DNA from: Symsagittifera roscoffensis
Taxonomy: Eukaryota; Xenacoelomorpha; Acoela; Convolutidae
Direction: 5' to 3'
Assembly (NCBI RefSeq): GCF_963678635.1
Contig: NC_087066.1
Coordinates: 35,777,152 to 35,841,151, forward strand
DNA: 64,000 nucleotides
The translations under genes were made by a program, and so were the position numbers. Of this stretch, positions 1-11,296 are shown in pieces. Below the pieces are notes generated by a model, which was not told where the DNA came from, searched no databases, and saw nothing but the letters and a program-made list of their open reading frames with translations. The first letter of the stretch is position 1. Each line of letters begins with the position of its first letter.

Positions 1-397
1 AACAATTGCAACAAAAGATGTCAGAAACTATCAAAACAATGATCTAGTTTCGCAGCTGGAAGCTTCTTCATTTAACTTTGATCAAAAAAAGTTAACGCTC
101 AAAGGCTTTTTGTTTCACATTTTGAGCAAGGAAAAATTTCTTCCGAGTTTCATACGAGTTGTCTCTTTTTGCGAGTTGTCTTTTGTTCGGATTTTGCTAA
201 TTGTCTTTTTTTGGCAATTGTCGAGGTATAGTTCCGAATCGCAATTATGTAATTAATTGATAAAAGCGAAAATGGTTATGATAAGAATACGGAAGCTTTA
301 AATTAGAGTTAGTCTTGTAATCTTCTTATTCAGATGAGACGATTGGGCTCTTTTTCACTCCCAAGCCAAGCGCCCATATTTGAATTACAAATTTGAT
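1..397. other. AT-rich sequence, no gene seen
   Basis: No open frame of note, RNA gene or terminal-repeat structure could be recognised. A motif resembling the GGCTCTTTT repeat ends found between 1.4 and 5 kb appears near 345-355. Confidence 0.5.
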
Positions 398-911
398 CAA
401 GATTGCTTGTATCAGGGCGATGCCCTGAATGTTACGACTGCCTTTTAAGGTCTATGGAGCAGTAATAACATGAAAAAATTAAATGTATTAAGGTAAAAAG
501 AATTTTTTAAATTAGAGATTTTTTGTTATATCATCTCCCGGCATGCCATGTAAATTACAAAGTGACAGAATTCGCTCCTAATAATAAATATATTGTGGCA
601 AATGAGCTCCCTTCAACCAATTTGGAACGATTTCTAAGACGGATTAAATCTCCGCTTACGCGTTAATAGCGCGAAGTATATCGCTCGTTAATTGTCCCAA
701 ATTGGCCAAAATGGCAATCTTTAAACCCCCATAACTTTACGAAAAATGATCACAGGTAAAATATCTTCAAATTTAAGCTCAAAACAACAATACCTTCTGA
801 ATGCTAAAAAATTCGGTCAAAAACGGCTAGTTAAAAAAGTCGAAATGTCTGAAGAAAAAAAAGCACCCGAGCACAAATATTCTGTTACTTTCGTTGCGAA
901 AGACGGAACAA
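398..911 (+). repeat. Dispersed ~500-bp repeat (hairpin family), copy A
   Basis: This is a full-length copy of a non-autonomous repeat seen at least eight times here. It opens with CAAGANTGCT, then the hairpin CAGGGC(gat)GCCCTG, then a GACTGCC block. Its middle holds the conserved stretch CCAATTTGGAACGATTTCT. It closes with the near-palindrome CTTTCGT(t)ACGAAAG followed by GTCGGAACAA-like bases (slightly mutated here). TGTTCCGACT near the start and AGTCGGAACA at the end form a subterminal inverted repeat in better copies. A 62-codon open frame at 746-934 overlaps the right end but is not open in the sister copies, so I do not call it a gene. Confidence 0.7.
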
Positions 912-1016
912 AAATTATTTTAACTTTGTCATAATGCTATGACATTTTGCGTGGTAAACTAACATACTATTATGAACTGCTTTATACTGCATACTTTACA
1001 TAGTAACCTCACGCAC

Positions 1017-3537
1017 TTAGCCATAAAAACACGTAAAACAAGCTATCAAAATAAGAAAATTTGAAATGTGGGGATTGTGGAAAAGAGGCATGGAATGTGT
1101 GCAGTGCCTGTTTTGCATTCCGCAGCACTGGAACTTGATCTGCATGGTGGCCCAGAGCATGTGTTCTCCATTCTCCGTCTCGTTGGGACTCTCCGAGAAG
1201 TCATCCACACTCTGCTGCTGGTGGGACACCAGTGCTAACTCCAGTCTATGCGTAGGGTACACTGCCCCGATCAGTCCAAACTCACACATGCCTGCAAAGC
1301 GGGAGCTACACTTAGTGTGTTGTTTGCTGAGCTTAAGGTGGAATTATTTAAATACTAATTTTCTAGTATTTATTTTGCAATAACTGGTGAAACAAAACAT
1401 GAGGCTCTTTTTCCTTCTTCCCCCACCGGGCATTAGTATCAATTTTATGGTGCACCGAGTGGTGGCTCTTTTCCACTTTCGCCCAATTTTTCAAATTTTT
1501 GATTTTTTTTTCAGTGGTCTTACGTGTTATTATGGCTATGTGTGCTGTTACGATGTAAGGTATGAAGAACACAAATGTGTTCACATTTGTAGGTTTGTTC
1601 GCCATGCAAAATTTCATTACATTATGACAACGTAAAGTTACTTTTTCAAAATTATTGAAATTCAAATGTTGGGAGGGGGTAGAAAAGAGGGCTCCTTTTC
1701 CTTTCCCCCCCCCCCCCACCTCACATAAGCGTCAATTTTATGGTGTAACGAGGGGTTTTACAAGGTTAATTATGAAGACCAAAAATGTTTGTCATTGCCT
1801 AATTAGTTCGCATGCCAATTTTTGTAACATTCGGATAAAGTGAACAAAACTTCACTAGTAAAATTTTGCAGGTGGGCGTGGGCGGGGGGAAAGGAAAAAG
1901 AGCCCGAAAGGTTAAGTATAATGACCAAATACGCTTGACATGGCCTAATTAGTCCATATGCCACATTAGCTCTTTTTCTACCCCCCCCCCCCCCCCCTCA
2001 CCTGCAAGATTTTTAGAGTAATTTTTCTGTTCACGTTGTCGGATTTTTAATACACTTGCCAAGCGAGTGTATTAGTACGAACCGTCTTTTTTTCCAACTT
2101 AAAATGCAAATATTGGTGGCACTTTTGTTGCGACTAAGTCGCAAATGTTGTTGCGACTTTAAGCAACAATATTTGCTGCATCGCATTGTCATGGCAGCTT
2201 GTTTGCTGCACCTTTACAGCTTTTCGATAGAATGTGCTTTGACATTCGAATAGTAATAAATTAAAACAGTTGATGCATTTTTAGCTGATCAAGTGAGCCG
2301 AAAAAAAACTAAATGTTTCAAACAACATAACAATAATAAAATCTCGATTTCAGAAATTTTATAACTCATTGTATTATTTTTCGAAATGCCTAATTTATAC
2401 ATAATGTGGCTTTGTGCTTTACCATTTGTTCCTAGCAAAGTTAGTGTGGATGCCTTCATTTTGTTATATTACAAGTTATTACTTGCAAAATTGATTCAAT
2501 TTGTATTTGGTGCCAAATTTGCTGATTGGTACTGCCGTTTAATTAGCATATGTAGCTGCTTTATTCGTGACTAGTGTTTGTCGGTTGTTAAGCTTGCGTG
2601 GCTGAGTGGCTAGTGCGTGAGACTCAAATTCTTTTGATTGCAGTAGGTCGCAGATTCCGATCCTACTCGTAGCCGTTTTTTTCTAATTCGGGGCTTAATT
2701 CTACTTTTTCATATTTCACTTGATAGAGCTGCTTTTTGGTCATGTTCTCGCAAGTGTTAGCGAAGCACAGCTTCGCATCTGTGCAAAATTTGGCATATGG
2801 ACTAATAAGGCCACGACAAACATATTTGATCTTCATACCCAACCTTGTAAAACCATTCGTTATACCATGAAATTGATGCTTATGTGAGGTGGGGACGAGG
2901 AAAAAGAGCCGCCACATTTTAAAACAAGGTGAACAGAGAAGTTTGCATGTGGGTTGGGGTAGGAAAAGGGCCAAATAAGAGGCGTAGAAGTGAAACTTCT
3001 ACATTTTACTGCCATTTGAGAGCACTCCAATAGGCTGAGTTGCCTGTGGAGTGAAGCCTCATTGAGCAAACATAGTCGTATATATCGCCCTTGTTTTTTT
3101 CTGTCTTTTTGTCATCTAGAATGATTTGATAAATGCAAGTGTCTAAGGGTAGCATTACCTAGAAATATCTCAAGGTAGCAGACGGCCGATACAAACACGG
3201 CAGCTGGCTTCTTGGCTGCCGCACCCACCAGTCCACTGATTCCCCCACACAGGATAGCCAGCAGAGTGAGATAGAGACTGAGGCTAATGAGTACAGACAG
3301 CTTCTGACTGACTGTGAAGAATGCGTTGAGATAGGAGTCTGTAATATTCAAGTGGATCCAATAATACAGAAATATGAAAAACTCCAGAATGAGGCCGCAA
3401 CTGACTACTATGATGACGATCTCGAGAGCCTTTCTCACTTTCACCTGAAACCGTCGAGTAACCTCTGTTTTAACTGCTGGGTTCTGCTTGGCTGTTTTTG
3501 GTTGTTGTCTCAAACGTGGGTTCTGATGGTTCTTCAT
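1017..3537 (-). CDS. Tetraspanin-like membrane protein, two exons, 3' end uncertain
   Basis: Exon 1 is 3537-3159 (ATG at 3537, donor CTAG|GTAATG, phase 1). Exon 2 starts at 1291 (acceptor TTTGCAG) and runs to a stop at 1017. The model protein is about 217 residues. A basic N-terminus is followed by TM1 (about 38-62), a short loop with NIT (64), TM2 (about 80-105), and TM3 (from about 111) that crosses the exon junction. An extracellular loop follows with NET (163) and a CCG motif (182-184) preceded by MQIKFQ. The TM1-TM3 order plus a CCG loop is the tetraspanin signature. Divergent points: no CCGA-type end to TM2, and the large loop ends soon after CCG with only a short hydrophobic tail and no clear TM4. 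Either further exons lie beyond position 1 or are lost, or the gene is truncated. The intron (1292-3158) is full of repeats. The two exons are much richer in GC than their surroundings. Confidence 0.55.
1395..2036 (+). repeat. Cluster of dispersed ~150-250-bp repeats with GGCTCTTTTTCC ends and poly-C tracts
   Basis: At least two plus-oriented copies (about 1401-1640 and 1689-1845) share GGCTC(C)TTTTCC, a C-rich tract, an ATTTTATGGTGTAACGAG-like block, a TATGAAGAC block, and a GCATGCCAATTTT-like block. A further half-copy at about 1895-2035 includes a C17 tract. Related copies are at 2688-2990 (minus) and 49810-50005 (plus). All lie in the intron of the tetraspanin-like gene except the last. 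No coding capacity was seen. Confidence 0.6.
2592..2682 (+). pseudogene. tRNA-Leu-like pseudogene or tRNA-derived SINE head
   Basis: An A-box-like TGGCTGAGTGG is followed by an anticodon-arm-like GAGACTCAAATTC resembling tRNA-Leu(CAA), then a variable region, and a B-box-like GATTCCGATCC flanked by GTAGG/CCTAC. A T run at the end could act as an RNA polymerase III terminator. The acceptor stem pairs poorly and the T-arm spacing is wrong, so it is not an intact tRNA. A SINE head or a decayed tRNA copy fits better. Confidence 0.45.
2688..2990 (-). repeat. Reverse copy of the GGCTCTTTTTCC repeat
   Basis: Read on the minus strand it shares the ATTTCATGGTATAACGAAT, TTTACAAGGTT and GCATATGCCAAATTTTG-like blocks with the copies at 1.4-1.85 kb and 49.8 kb. 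It is noncoding and lies in the tetraspanin-like intron. Confidence 0.55.
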
Positions 3538-3823
3538 GGCTGTCGGGGTTCCATTGTGAAGTTTAGTGGATTATTTGGAAGAACTCCTTTCATATGCAGA
3601 TCGATTTCAATTGTTATAGCCTCCAGAAGAATCACGAGCGTCTTTTTATTTGACACGTGGAACTTCAAGGCTCGTTTTTCTGAATTGAAATTAGTGTTCT
3701 TTAAGAAACTTTAATTGAAATCCCCCAACCAAGTAACAGTTGGACCTGTTGGACATAATGTAAGGCTCTTTTACAAGTTCCCACCCCTTTGTAAAATTAC
3801 AAAATAAAACTGCTCAAAAATTG

Positions 3824-4182
3824 GGCTCTTTTCCAGTTCCCCTTTTGATTTTCTCTGAAATTCAACATGAGAGTATTTAAAATGACTTTTCATGTTATAA
3901 ATTGCATTGAAACGTGTCAGCGTTAACAGATAAACAATTTTTTACATTTCCATGCAAAATGCCGTGTGAACAATTTTCTTTGTAATTTTTTTGAGGGGAT
4001 GGAAAAGAAGAAAAGAGCCAAAAATTGTTTACACGGCATTTTGCAGATTAGAAATGTTTATAAAAATTATTCACCTGCTCCCGCTGACACGTTTGATTGC
4101 AGCTTATAACATGTAAAGTCATTTAAAATGACCTTCATTTTTTGAATTTTGAAAATATAGAAGGGGGAACTAGAAAAGAGCC
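3824..4182. mobile_element. Foldback MITE with GGCTCTTTT...AAAAGAGCC ends
   Basis: The left end GGCTCTTTTCCAGTTCCCC matches the inverted right end GGGGGAACTAGAAAAGAGCC. The inverted match extends inward: CATGTTATAA/TTATAACATG, ACGTGTCAGCG/CGCTGACACGT and AATGCCGTGTGAACAATT/AATTGTTTACACGGCATT. The element is about 359 bp, nearly a complete palindrome, with no coding capacity. No target duplication was identified. Confidence 0.7.
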
Positions 4183-4445
4183 TAATGCAATTTATGACTC
4201 TTAATTTTTATATAATTTATGACATACAATTTTCACCAAATTTTAAATCGCAGCAAAATAAGCATTTACAAATCAAAAGCTTAAGTGTAAAAATTAGATC
4301 TTAATTTTTAATCAATGTAGCTTAATATTAAAACTTGATGTTCGTAATTATTTGGCGGAAATTAGCGAAAATATATTGTTTACCAATGGTGGCTATGTGC
4401 AATCATGTTCTACGAGTTTTATGATCCTTCAATGTCTGCTTTTAG

Positions 4446-6357
4446 GGCTTCCGAGTAGTGGCAGATGACACAGCAGCATGTAGTTCGACTTCTGACCCGG
4501 TCAGTGGCACAGTGACTAATGCCCGTGGTGAAGAGGAAGAGATAGGGCGCAGCTGGAGTTGCAGCCTCACCCCCGAGACAGCAGACTGTGGGGTGAGCAG
4601 GATCTGGGTGGCCCCCCAGGTCAAGAGGAGACACATCGCCACTCGCATGGTCAACGCTCTCAGGTCACATCTCACTCGAGTATCGAGTATTTGGCGCTTT
4701 TCCAGTTTACTCTTTGTTCAATTAAAACATGAGTTGGTTCAAAAATTGTTCATCCGAGTTTTGCGTTTAAATGTTTGCGTTTTAGTGAATTTTGCGTTTT
4801 AGTGCAGTTTAAAATATCAAAAGTCAATTTAAATAAAGTTTCGGTCGTAAAATTATAGAGAAAATCAAGGGGTAACTAGAAATGAGCCGAGTGGTCATCG
4901 TTTCACAATGTTATTTTCCATTGCATCATTTAGTGCTACATGTTGCGCAAATTAGTCTGAGAGTCTTTGGGTTGAAAATATATAGCAGCTTTTTTATCTA
5001 AGAACGGCTAAAAATTGTGTTTTTTGAAACGTTGGTTTTCAATATCATTAAGGTTTTCAATAAGCCGATAAGCAAGGACATTGCAATCGGGTACTAGAAT
5101 TTTTTCCATTTACAACTTTGTCAACAGGGTGATCTGCAATTTCAAGATCCCCATTTTCAGCTTGTACTCTGAACTGCAGCAGTCGTCTCTCTGTTGGAAA
5201 CTGCAGCAGACTTATTTTGAGCATGTTAACATTTTGAATATCCGTACTTTTCAAATTTGCTTTTTAGGTTGGTTGTAATTTTATCAACTAGAAAGAAAAG
5301 TTATTTAAGTCACATCTCCTTCATTACACGCACACTTACACAATTTTTTTTGCTTAGTTGATAAAATTACAACCAACCTAAAAAGCAAACTTTGAAAAGT
5401 ACGGATATTCAAAATGTTAACATGCTCAAAATAAGTCTTTTGAGCAATGTTAACATTTTGAATATCCGTACTTTTCAAAGTTTGCTTTTTAGGTTGGTTG
5501 TAATTTTATCAAACAAGCAAAAAAAAATTGTGTAAGTATGTGTGTAATGAAGGCTATGTGACTTATTTATCAGTTTCTAAGTCCTTTTTCTTTTTTTAAG
5601 TTTCGTTTTTTTTCTCGCTTTTTTCTTTCTTCTCAGTTCAACTTTCGGCCTATTTTGTATCGGCTTATTGGTCTAATATTTTTTCGTTCAATGAGCGAAT
5701 AAAAAATGTGTGCGTGTGAGTATTGAAGGGGATATGGCTTAACAACTTTTTTTATTAGTTTCAAGGATTTTAAAAATTTTTTTCTCGGCGTCAGCCTATT
5801 TTATATTGGCTTGATTGGCCTCATATTTTGTCTTTTGATGAGCAAAATTTTTTTTGTGTGCATGTGTGTATTGAGAGGAATGGGGATAAAAAAGTCTTTT
5901 TTTGAATTTTTTTGGCTTAAAGGGTTTTCTCTCAGATTTTTTTTTTTCGGCTTGTTTACAGCTTGGTAACTTTTTTTAATTCTAATTTTACCTTCTATTG
6001 TCATGGAGTGAGTTTTTGATTCTTTTTTTTCGTTTTGTGTTTGTTTTTCGATTTTTTTGTTTGATTTAGTGGCTGTTTTGTATTGTATCTCAAGTGACGC
6101 GAAGCTCAGCATCGCCTCTGTGTGAAAAAAGTATAACGATTATAATTTTGTTTAGGCGTTTACGTGGCGTTAATTACGAAGACGGAATGTTGCCTAAAGA
6201 GCTGTTAGCTTTCTCGGATCCGACTAATGCTGGGAGGAGTTTCGCTGTCTCCTACATTGGAAGAGAAGACTTCCTGGTGTTTAAGTGCATCCAATCAAAC
6301 CAACCTGTGAGAGACTTCCTTAAAGAGCAGGAAGAAAGAGATAAGCAGCTTTTGTAA
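4446..6357 (+). CDS. ESCO: ESCO-family cohesin acetyltransferase, last two exons (partial)
   Basis: ESCO1/ESCO2 (yeast Eco1/Ctf7) acetylates the cohesin subunit SMC3 in the nucleus to establish sister-chromatid cohesion. Exon A is 4446-4663 (acceptor TTTTAG; donor CAG|GTCACA, phase 2). Exon B is 6156-6357 (acceptor TTTAG, stop TAA at 6355). Exon A encodes GFRVVADD, then a Glu-rich insert, SWSCSLTPETADCGVSRIWV and VKRRHIATRMVNALR, matching the family's CG[IV]SRIWV and R-R-x-x-IA acetyl-CoA-binding segment. Exon B encodes LLAFSDPT, then a Phe-Ala-x-x-Y-x-G-x-x-x-FLV-like segment, matching the family's AFSDPTPDGKLFA C-terminal region. A polar tail of about 20 residues follows the usual family end. 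The zinc finger and N-terminal exons were not found between 3538 and 4445, so they lie upstream of the window or are lost. ESCO1 and ESCO2 cannot be told apart from this part. Confidence 0.88.
4692..4888. mobile_element. Shorter foldback MITE of the GGCTCTTTT family, in the ESCO intron
   Basis: The left end GGCGCTTTTCCAGTTTAC pairs with the right end GGGGTAACTAGAAATGAGCC. It is a decayed relative of the 3824-4182 element, sitting just inside the last ESCO intron. It has no coding capacity. Confidence 0.5.
5213..5572. repeat. Three-copy nested inverted repeat (compound hairpin)
   Basis: An ~78-bp unit containing GTTAACATTTTGAATATCC and TTTTTAGGTTGGTTGTAA occurs forward at 5213-5290, inverted at about 5357-5435, and forward again at about 5441-5516. 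The flanking CCTTCATTACACGCACAC stretch (about 5321-5338) is inverted at about 5528-5550. The units are almost identical, so the region can fold into two alternative long hairpins. It lies in the ESCO last intron. Confidence 0.75.
5573..5940 (+). repeat. Degenerate tandem repeat, ~145-bp period
   Basis: Blocks like GCCTATTTT(G/A)TAT(C/T)GGCTT, followed by ATGAGC(G/A)AA and GTGTGNGTGTGNGTATTGA, recur at about 5647 and 5791. A weaker preceding unit blends into the hairpin at 5213-5572. It lies in the ESCO last intron. Confidence 0.5.
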
Positions 6358-9300
6358 AATACAACCAAACTGAAAGCAGCCAATAAATATCGACAATCGA
6401 AAAGTTGAGCTGAACTCATTTTCAAGAAAATTAAACTTGCCTTTGAACCAATGCTTCCTCATCGAAATAAGAATTATTGTAGTTTTTTTGAATTTGCAAG
6501 TGTAGATTGTAGATTATTTAATTCAACCTGTTCCCGATGTTTTTAAGTGTCAATGAACAGAGAGAAGTCTTTAATATGGTCGTGTTAATTTTTTCTGTGA
6601 GAGAATTTTTGTAAATTTTTCTTTTTCAAATTTGCCCAATCACGCTCTCTTCAAAAACATTAGATGTGGAAAAGTTTGTTGACTTCATTTCTTCATTTTC
6701 AAATTAAAGTGGTCTTTCATTTAAGTTTTTCCAGAGCAATCAAAAATTAAACATATCAAGTCAATTTTTTTGAAGTTTATTCTCCGGAAGCTGATAATTG
6801 TTCAAACTTTTTTTTTGAAAATATCTGTCAACTCTCTGTTGGTTATGTTTGTTTCTCGTTACCTTTGCGAGGGTTAGTGCCTTGTCAGTTGGTAAATATT
6901 TTTCAAGTTGACAGCCTTGCATATCTGTAAAAATCATTACGACGCAAATCTGTTTGCGTTTCATTAGCCATTCTAATCTTATTTCCCGATTTCTTGTTGG
7001 TTTTAGTTAAACCAACTCCAGATTAATATAGTTCCGTTCTCTTGTGATGAAAAAGTTTTTTTTTCTATATATTTAATTTATTGCGGCTGAGAACCCTCAG
7101 CATGTCAGTTTCTTCACGCACTCTTGAGGTAGATGGAATATAAAGACGCGAAAAATCGCCAATTACTTAGAGTCTCACAATTTCTAGAAATCCTGAAGAA
7201 AAAGTATCTTGATTTCTGCTTAAGTGCTCAATTTTCATTAAGCTAGTTCCTACTGTCAGATGACTACGTTTTAAATTTTGATCAAGAACAAGATTGAAAA
7301 CATTTGAGTTTTCAAAACCAGTTTATTTGCTTTAACCGATGCTCAGTACAAGCATAGATGATATCATGAACCTTACAAACTAAGAAAACTATCAATGTAA
7401 CAATTCGAAACCTGGATTGTTCGGTCCATTGAAAATAAGAAAGAACTTCGACTTCGCGTGTGTTCGTCTTTAGTGTCTTTTGTTTGACTTTCTTAACGCA
7501 AATCAGGTACCACAAAAAATCATTTCAAAACTAACAATACAAATTTGAAAAGCTCAATTGAGGGCTTTTTTTGGCAATGAGTGTTTTCTAAAATTAAAAA
7601 GAAAAAAGCTCTGCTAAGATTCAGCAAATTTCAAAACCTGGCTTGCAAATTTATGATAGCGTTTAATTCAACAGAGTCAATGAAAAATCTCACCATAATT
7701 CTAAACTTTGATACAGTAGATTTATTCAATCAAAACAAATGTGAAAAATGGTGTATGATTTAGCTTCAATTCTTTGAAAAGAAAATGTGACAATTGTAAT
7801 GAATAAAGGCAGGATTTATTTTGTTTCTCACTAAATATGATGCATAAAAATAAGCTTCATATCTTTGAAAAATGTTTGGCTGTTGCTATGTAAAAAAAAT
7901 TTTCGGTAGCATGGTGCTCATCAGCACAAAAAATTAGGGATCTCTTGAGTCTTTTAACTATAGTTTTCTTATTGATTATCAAATCCGAGCCTTAAACTTA
8001 ATGTTTTGTCGAGAATCTGTAACATAATTGGGAATGAGTCAATATACTTAATAATAATAAAAATTAATTTTTTTTCACTCATTTAACAGTAAATTACTCT
8101 TCAAAATAAGTTGTTTGAACTCAAAAAAAACAATGAGACGTGGATATGAATGATTGTTCCGACATATAATAGTGTCAAGTACTACAAATAATCATCGGAT
8201 CGGGCTGAGTGATATATCAAACTGAAGCATTTCTAGCCGTATTTCAAGCCTTTTAGCACAAAAAACTTTCAAAACGTTTTTCCAGTGTTGATAAAAAGCT
8301 GTTTGAAGTAGCGCATTATAATTTTGAGCTAATAGATCTATCAATTAACGTTCGTAATTTGATATTTTTAGGCTGAAAAATCTTGATTGTACCCGAAAGA
8401 AATGCATCTAAGGCTTTCTGGGCCAAAGTGTAGTTCAATTGAGCGCTACAAGGCAAACACTTTTTTTTAATTTCTATTTTTCAAAATTTTGCTGATATTT
8501 TTGTTTGGTATTCATTTGTTTGGTTAAATGATGTTAATTATGCTCAATCAACTAATTTTCTACACGTTTGTAGTTTTTTTTTGTCACAACGCGTACTCAT
8601 AACTACTTCAATTTGATTTTTTTTAAAAGTTTTTGAGGAATATGTTTATTTAAAAACTTGAAAAACGTTTCATCAAAGCCTTTTTTTGCATTATATAGTT
8701 CCGTGTAGTTGAAAGAAAGTATGCCGACTTATCTGACTAACTCTTATCTGATTGCTTGTGATAATTAAAACTGAAATTAAGCTGATTGATTACAAGTAGA
8801 TAATCTGAGTCAATTTTTTAGAATGATGTTTCGCCGTGAAAAATTTGATTGACGAACATAAAAACTAACACATTCATTAGCTCAAAGATTTTTAAAAAGT
8901 TCAAAAAGTGTGTAATCTGAGTAGGCGTATTCATATTTGGTACTGACAAACCAAAGCTCTAAAAAATCACAACTATTCCATTTTTCTTCGATACCACCAA
9001 TGTGTAATAAATTGTTGAAGGTCTGACAATGATCTCTGTTTAAAATTCTATCTCAATGAAAACAACGCTTTTTTGTTATTTTTGACTGAAAATGTTTGCA
9101 GTAAACGCCTTCGTTTCAAATTTCATTGAAGTTTTAAAAATCATGAACGTAGCTTCCATTTTTTTTCAAATAAACAACTCCGTGCTACTATTATTCCATT
9201 TTCATTGCTATTTGTTTCAATATTTTGTTAGATCAAAAATGGATAGAATAATTGTCAAGACTTTGATTTAAAATTTTTGACTTTGTTTTTTTTAAATGAC

Positions 9301-11296
9301 AATGTTTGTGCCAAAAAATCTCAACAATCTTGTTGTCGGCTTTTTGATTTTTTTGTTCAACTAAGGCTGCTTTGATTAAAATATGCGTTTAAAAACTGAA
9401 AAAATCTGTTGCGAACTCCAAAAATGAAGACGAACAGTTTGGCAATTTTCCTCTATGACAAAAGTAAACGCAGATTCGACATCTAAAGAGGAAAGAAGCT
9501 AACAGCTGGGATTATTTTTAAGGTTAGGGCTAGCTTAGCATTGTCTTCATAGGTTTTTTTAGCCCTAACTTTGAAAGCTCGCGATGGAATCTTTGGCATA
9601 AACCAAAATCGCAATCTTTGCTTTCATTTTCTTGAAGAGATGGAAATTCATTCAAGGCAGCTTGTTCGAAGCTAAATAGATTTTTTTGGGGGGTACGGCG
9701 ACTTCTTTAAAGCTAATCACGGCTTTTAAAAAACTGATGTTGGTGCACTCCGTTTTGTTGCTAAGCAAAACGTAAACGCAGGGGGAATAAAAGCCGATAA
9801 TCTGGATATGTACTGTGTACAATCGATAAAACTGAGACGGAAATATCCTAAAGTTCCATCACAAAGCCAAAATTTGCTATGGATGCAAAAAGCATTTAAG
9901 TTTTCCATATCCCCGAGAGTTCCGAGTCGCTCGCTGTCTTCTTTTCAGCAGTCATGTACACAAAAAGGTAAATATATTTCGGGAACGTCGAAGTGACGCT
10001 TAGTTGATGAAATTACTTCTCGTGGTTCTTCCGTTTTGTTCCTAATGAGGGTTCTTGTCTGGGCTGCATTTATCGCTTACAGCCTTAGGCTAATTGCCAT
10101 CAACTGGTTGTTTACAGGATTGACGTGGGGTTTTGCTGTTTTTTTTTTCATTTGACTAACTAGCTGCCTTGCTTCTACGCGACCGGGGTTAAACTCATGG
10201 CTGTGCTCGTGACCGAACGAAATGAAGGTTTCATTGCCAAATTCAATAGTAATTGGTCATTAACGTGAACGTGATTTTGCACAACGCCAGTGAGTGGTAG
10301 ATTTAGTGTCTCGCTTTTTAGTGAGCTCGTGTCCATCCAATATAAGTAACGTTTTGCCTTGTTCAGTTTTTACCGTAGATAAAATCTGTCACAACGGTGT
10401 TCATTTTATTGGTGCTATGTGTGTAATGATATATCTTTACGTTGTGTTTCGTTGTTAAAGTTTTTTTTTAATTATGACTCCATTAACAGGTTGAAAAAGA
10501 AAATTCAATCCCTAGAAAAGAGTCTTTTACCATTGGGACTATCTTTATGTTGCGTCTCAAAATAATTGAGGCAGCTGAATTGAGTCTCTATTCAATTGCG
10601 ATATAGAGATGCAGAATCTTTTTTATCTCTGTCAGATTCATAAACAGATTCGGGGAAGTTGGAATTAGTAGCTTTTGTTTTCAAAACTTGCTGCTTTTAA
10701 GTCTAAACCAATAAGCTTTAACAAATCGTTTTAGCTTGGGTATGTTTTTGGGGCCACCATCCAAGTAAAAAAGTGTAAAACCTTAATCAGCTCATTTGCC
10801 AATACAAAGGTTTTCAAACGGTTTAAAATGATGAAAAAATCTTTTTGCTTGCTTCTTTCTAGTGACATGTTTTCAAAAACTGAAGCCTCGTTGATAAAAA
10901 AATTCCTCGTTACGACTTAAGCGACTTGACAACTAAAAAGTTGAAAAGGAAATAATTAAGTGAATTAGTGGCAAATCTGAAACAATTGAAAATGAAGTCA
11001 CATCACTCAATTGGAGCGGTAATTAATGAAGGTCAGACGCTAGCTGTTACATTTATTAGTTAAAATGGTAACAAAAAAAACCTTCAATTCACAAAAGAAA
11101 TTTAATGTACGATAAAACTAATCAGTATTGACTACTACATCATTTTTTCAATTGGAGCATAACAAGCAGAAAACAAACTGTTGCTAAAACTTTTTTTGAC
11201 TAATCAAAACAAAATTCGGGATAAAAGACTGGATTTAATTACCTGATAAAAAGAGAATGAATTGGGGAAGTTAAAGTTCTTCCAGAGATGTTAGAA
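6358..11296. other. Gene-poor AT-rich stretch with decayed repeats
   Basis: No convincing exon was seen. Copies of an AATCAGGTACCACAAAAAAT-type repeat occur near 7430-7530 and 8170-8400. A short open stretch at about 9733-9969 (a frame beginning DVGALRFVAKQNVNAGG) looks protein-like but has no recognisable family or splice context. The rest shows only homopolymer runs. Confidence 0.5.

Noticed and set aside
746-934. 62-codon Lys-rich open frame
   Set aside because: It lies over the right end of a dispersed repeat and is closed in the sister copies at 17.7, 51.0 and 57.2 kb.
1066-1383. Plus-strand open frame over the tetraspanin-like exon
   Set aside because: Antisense shadow: the minus strand has the splice site, TM continuity and CCG motif.
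4419-4675. Minus-strand open frames with a signal-peptide-like start
   Set aside because: They are antisense to ESCO exon A, which has the clear CGVSRIWV motif on the plus strand.
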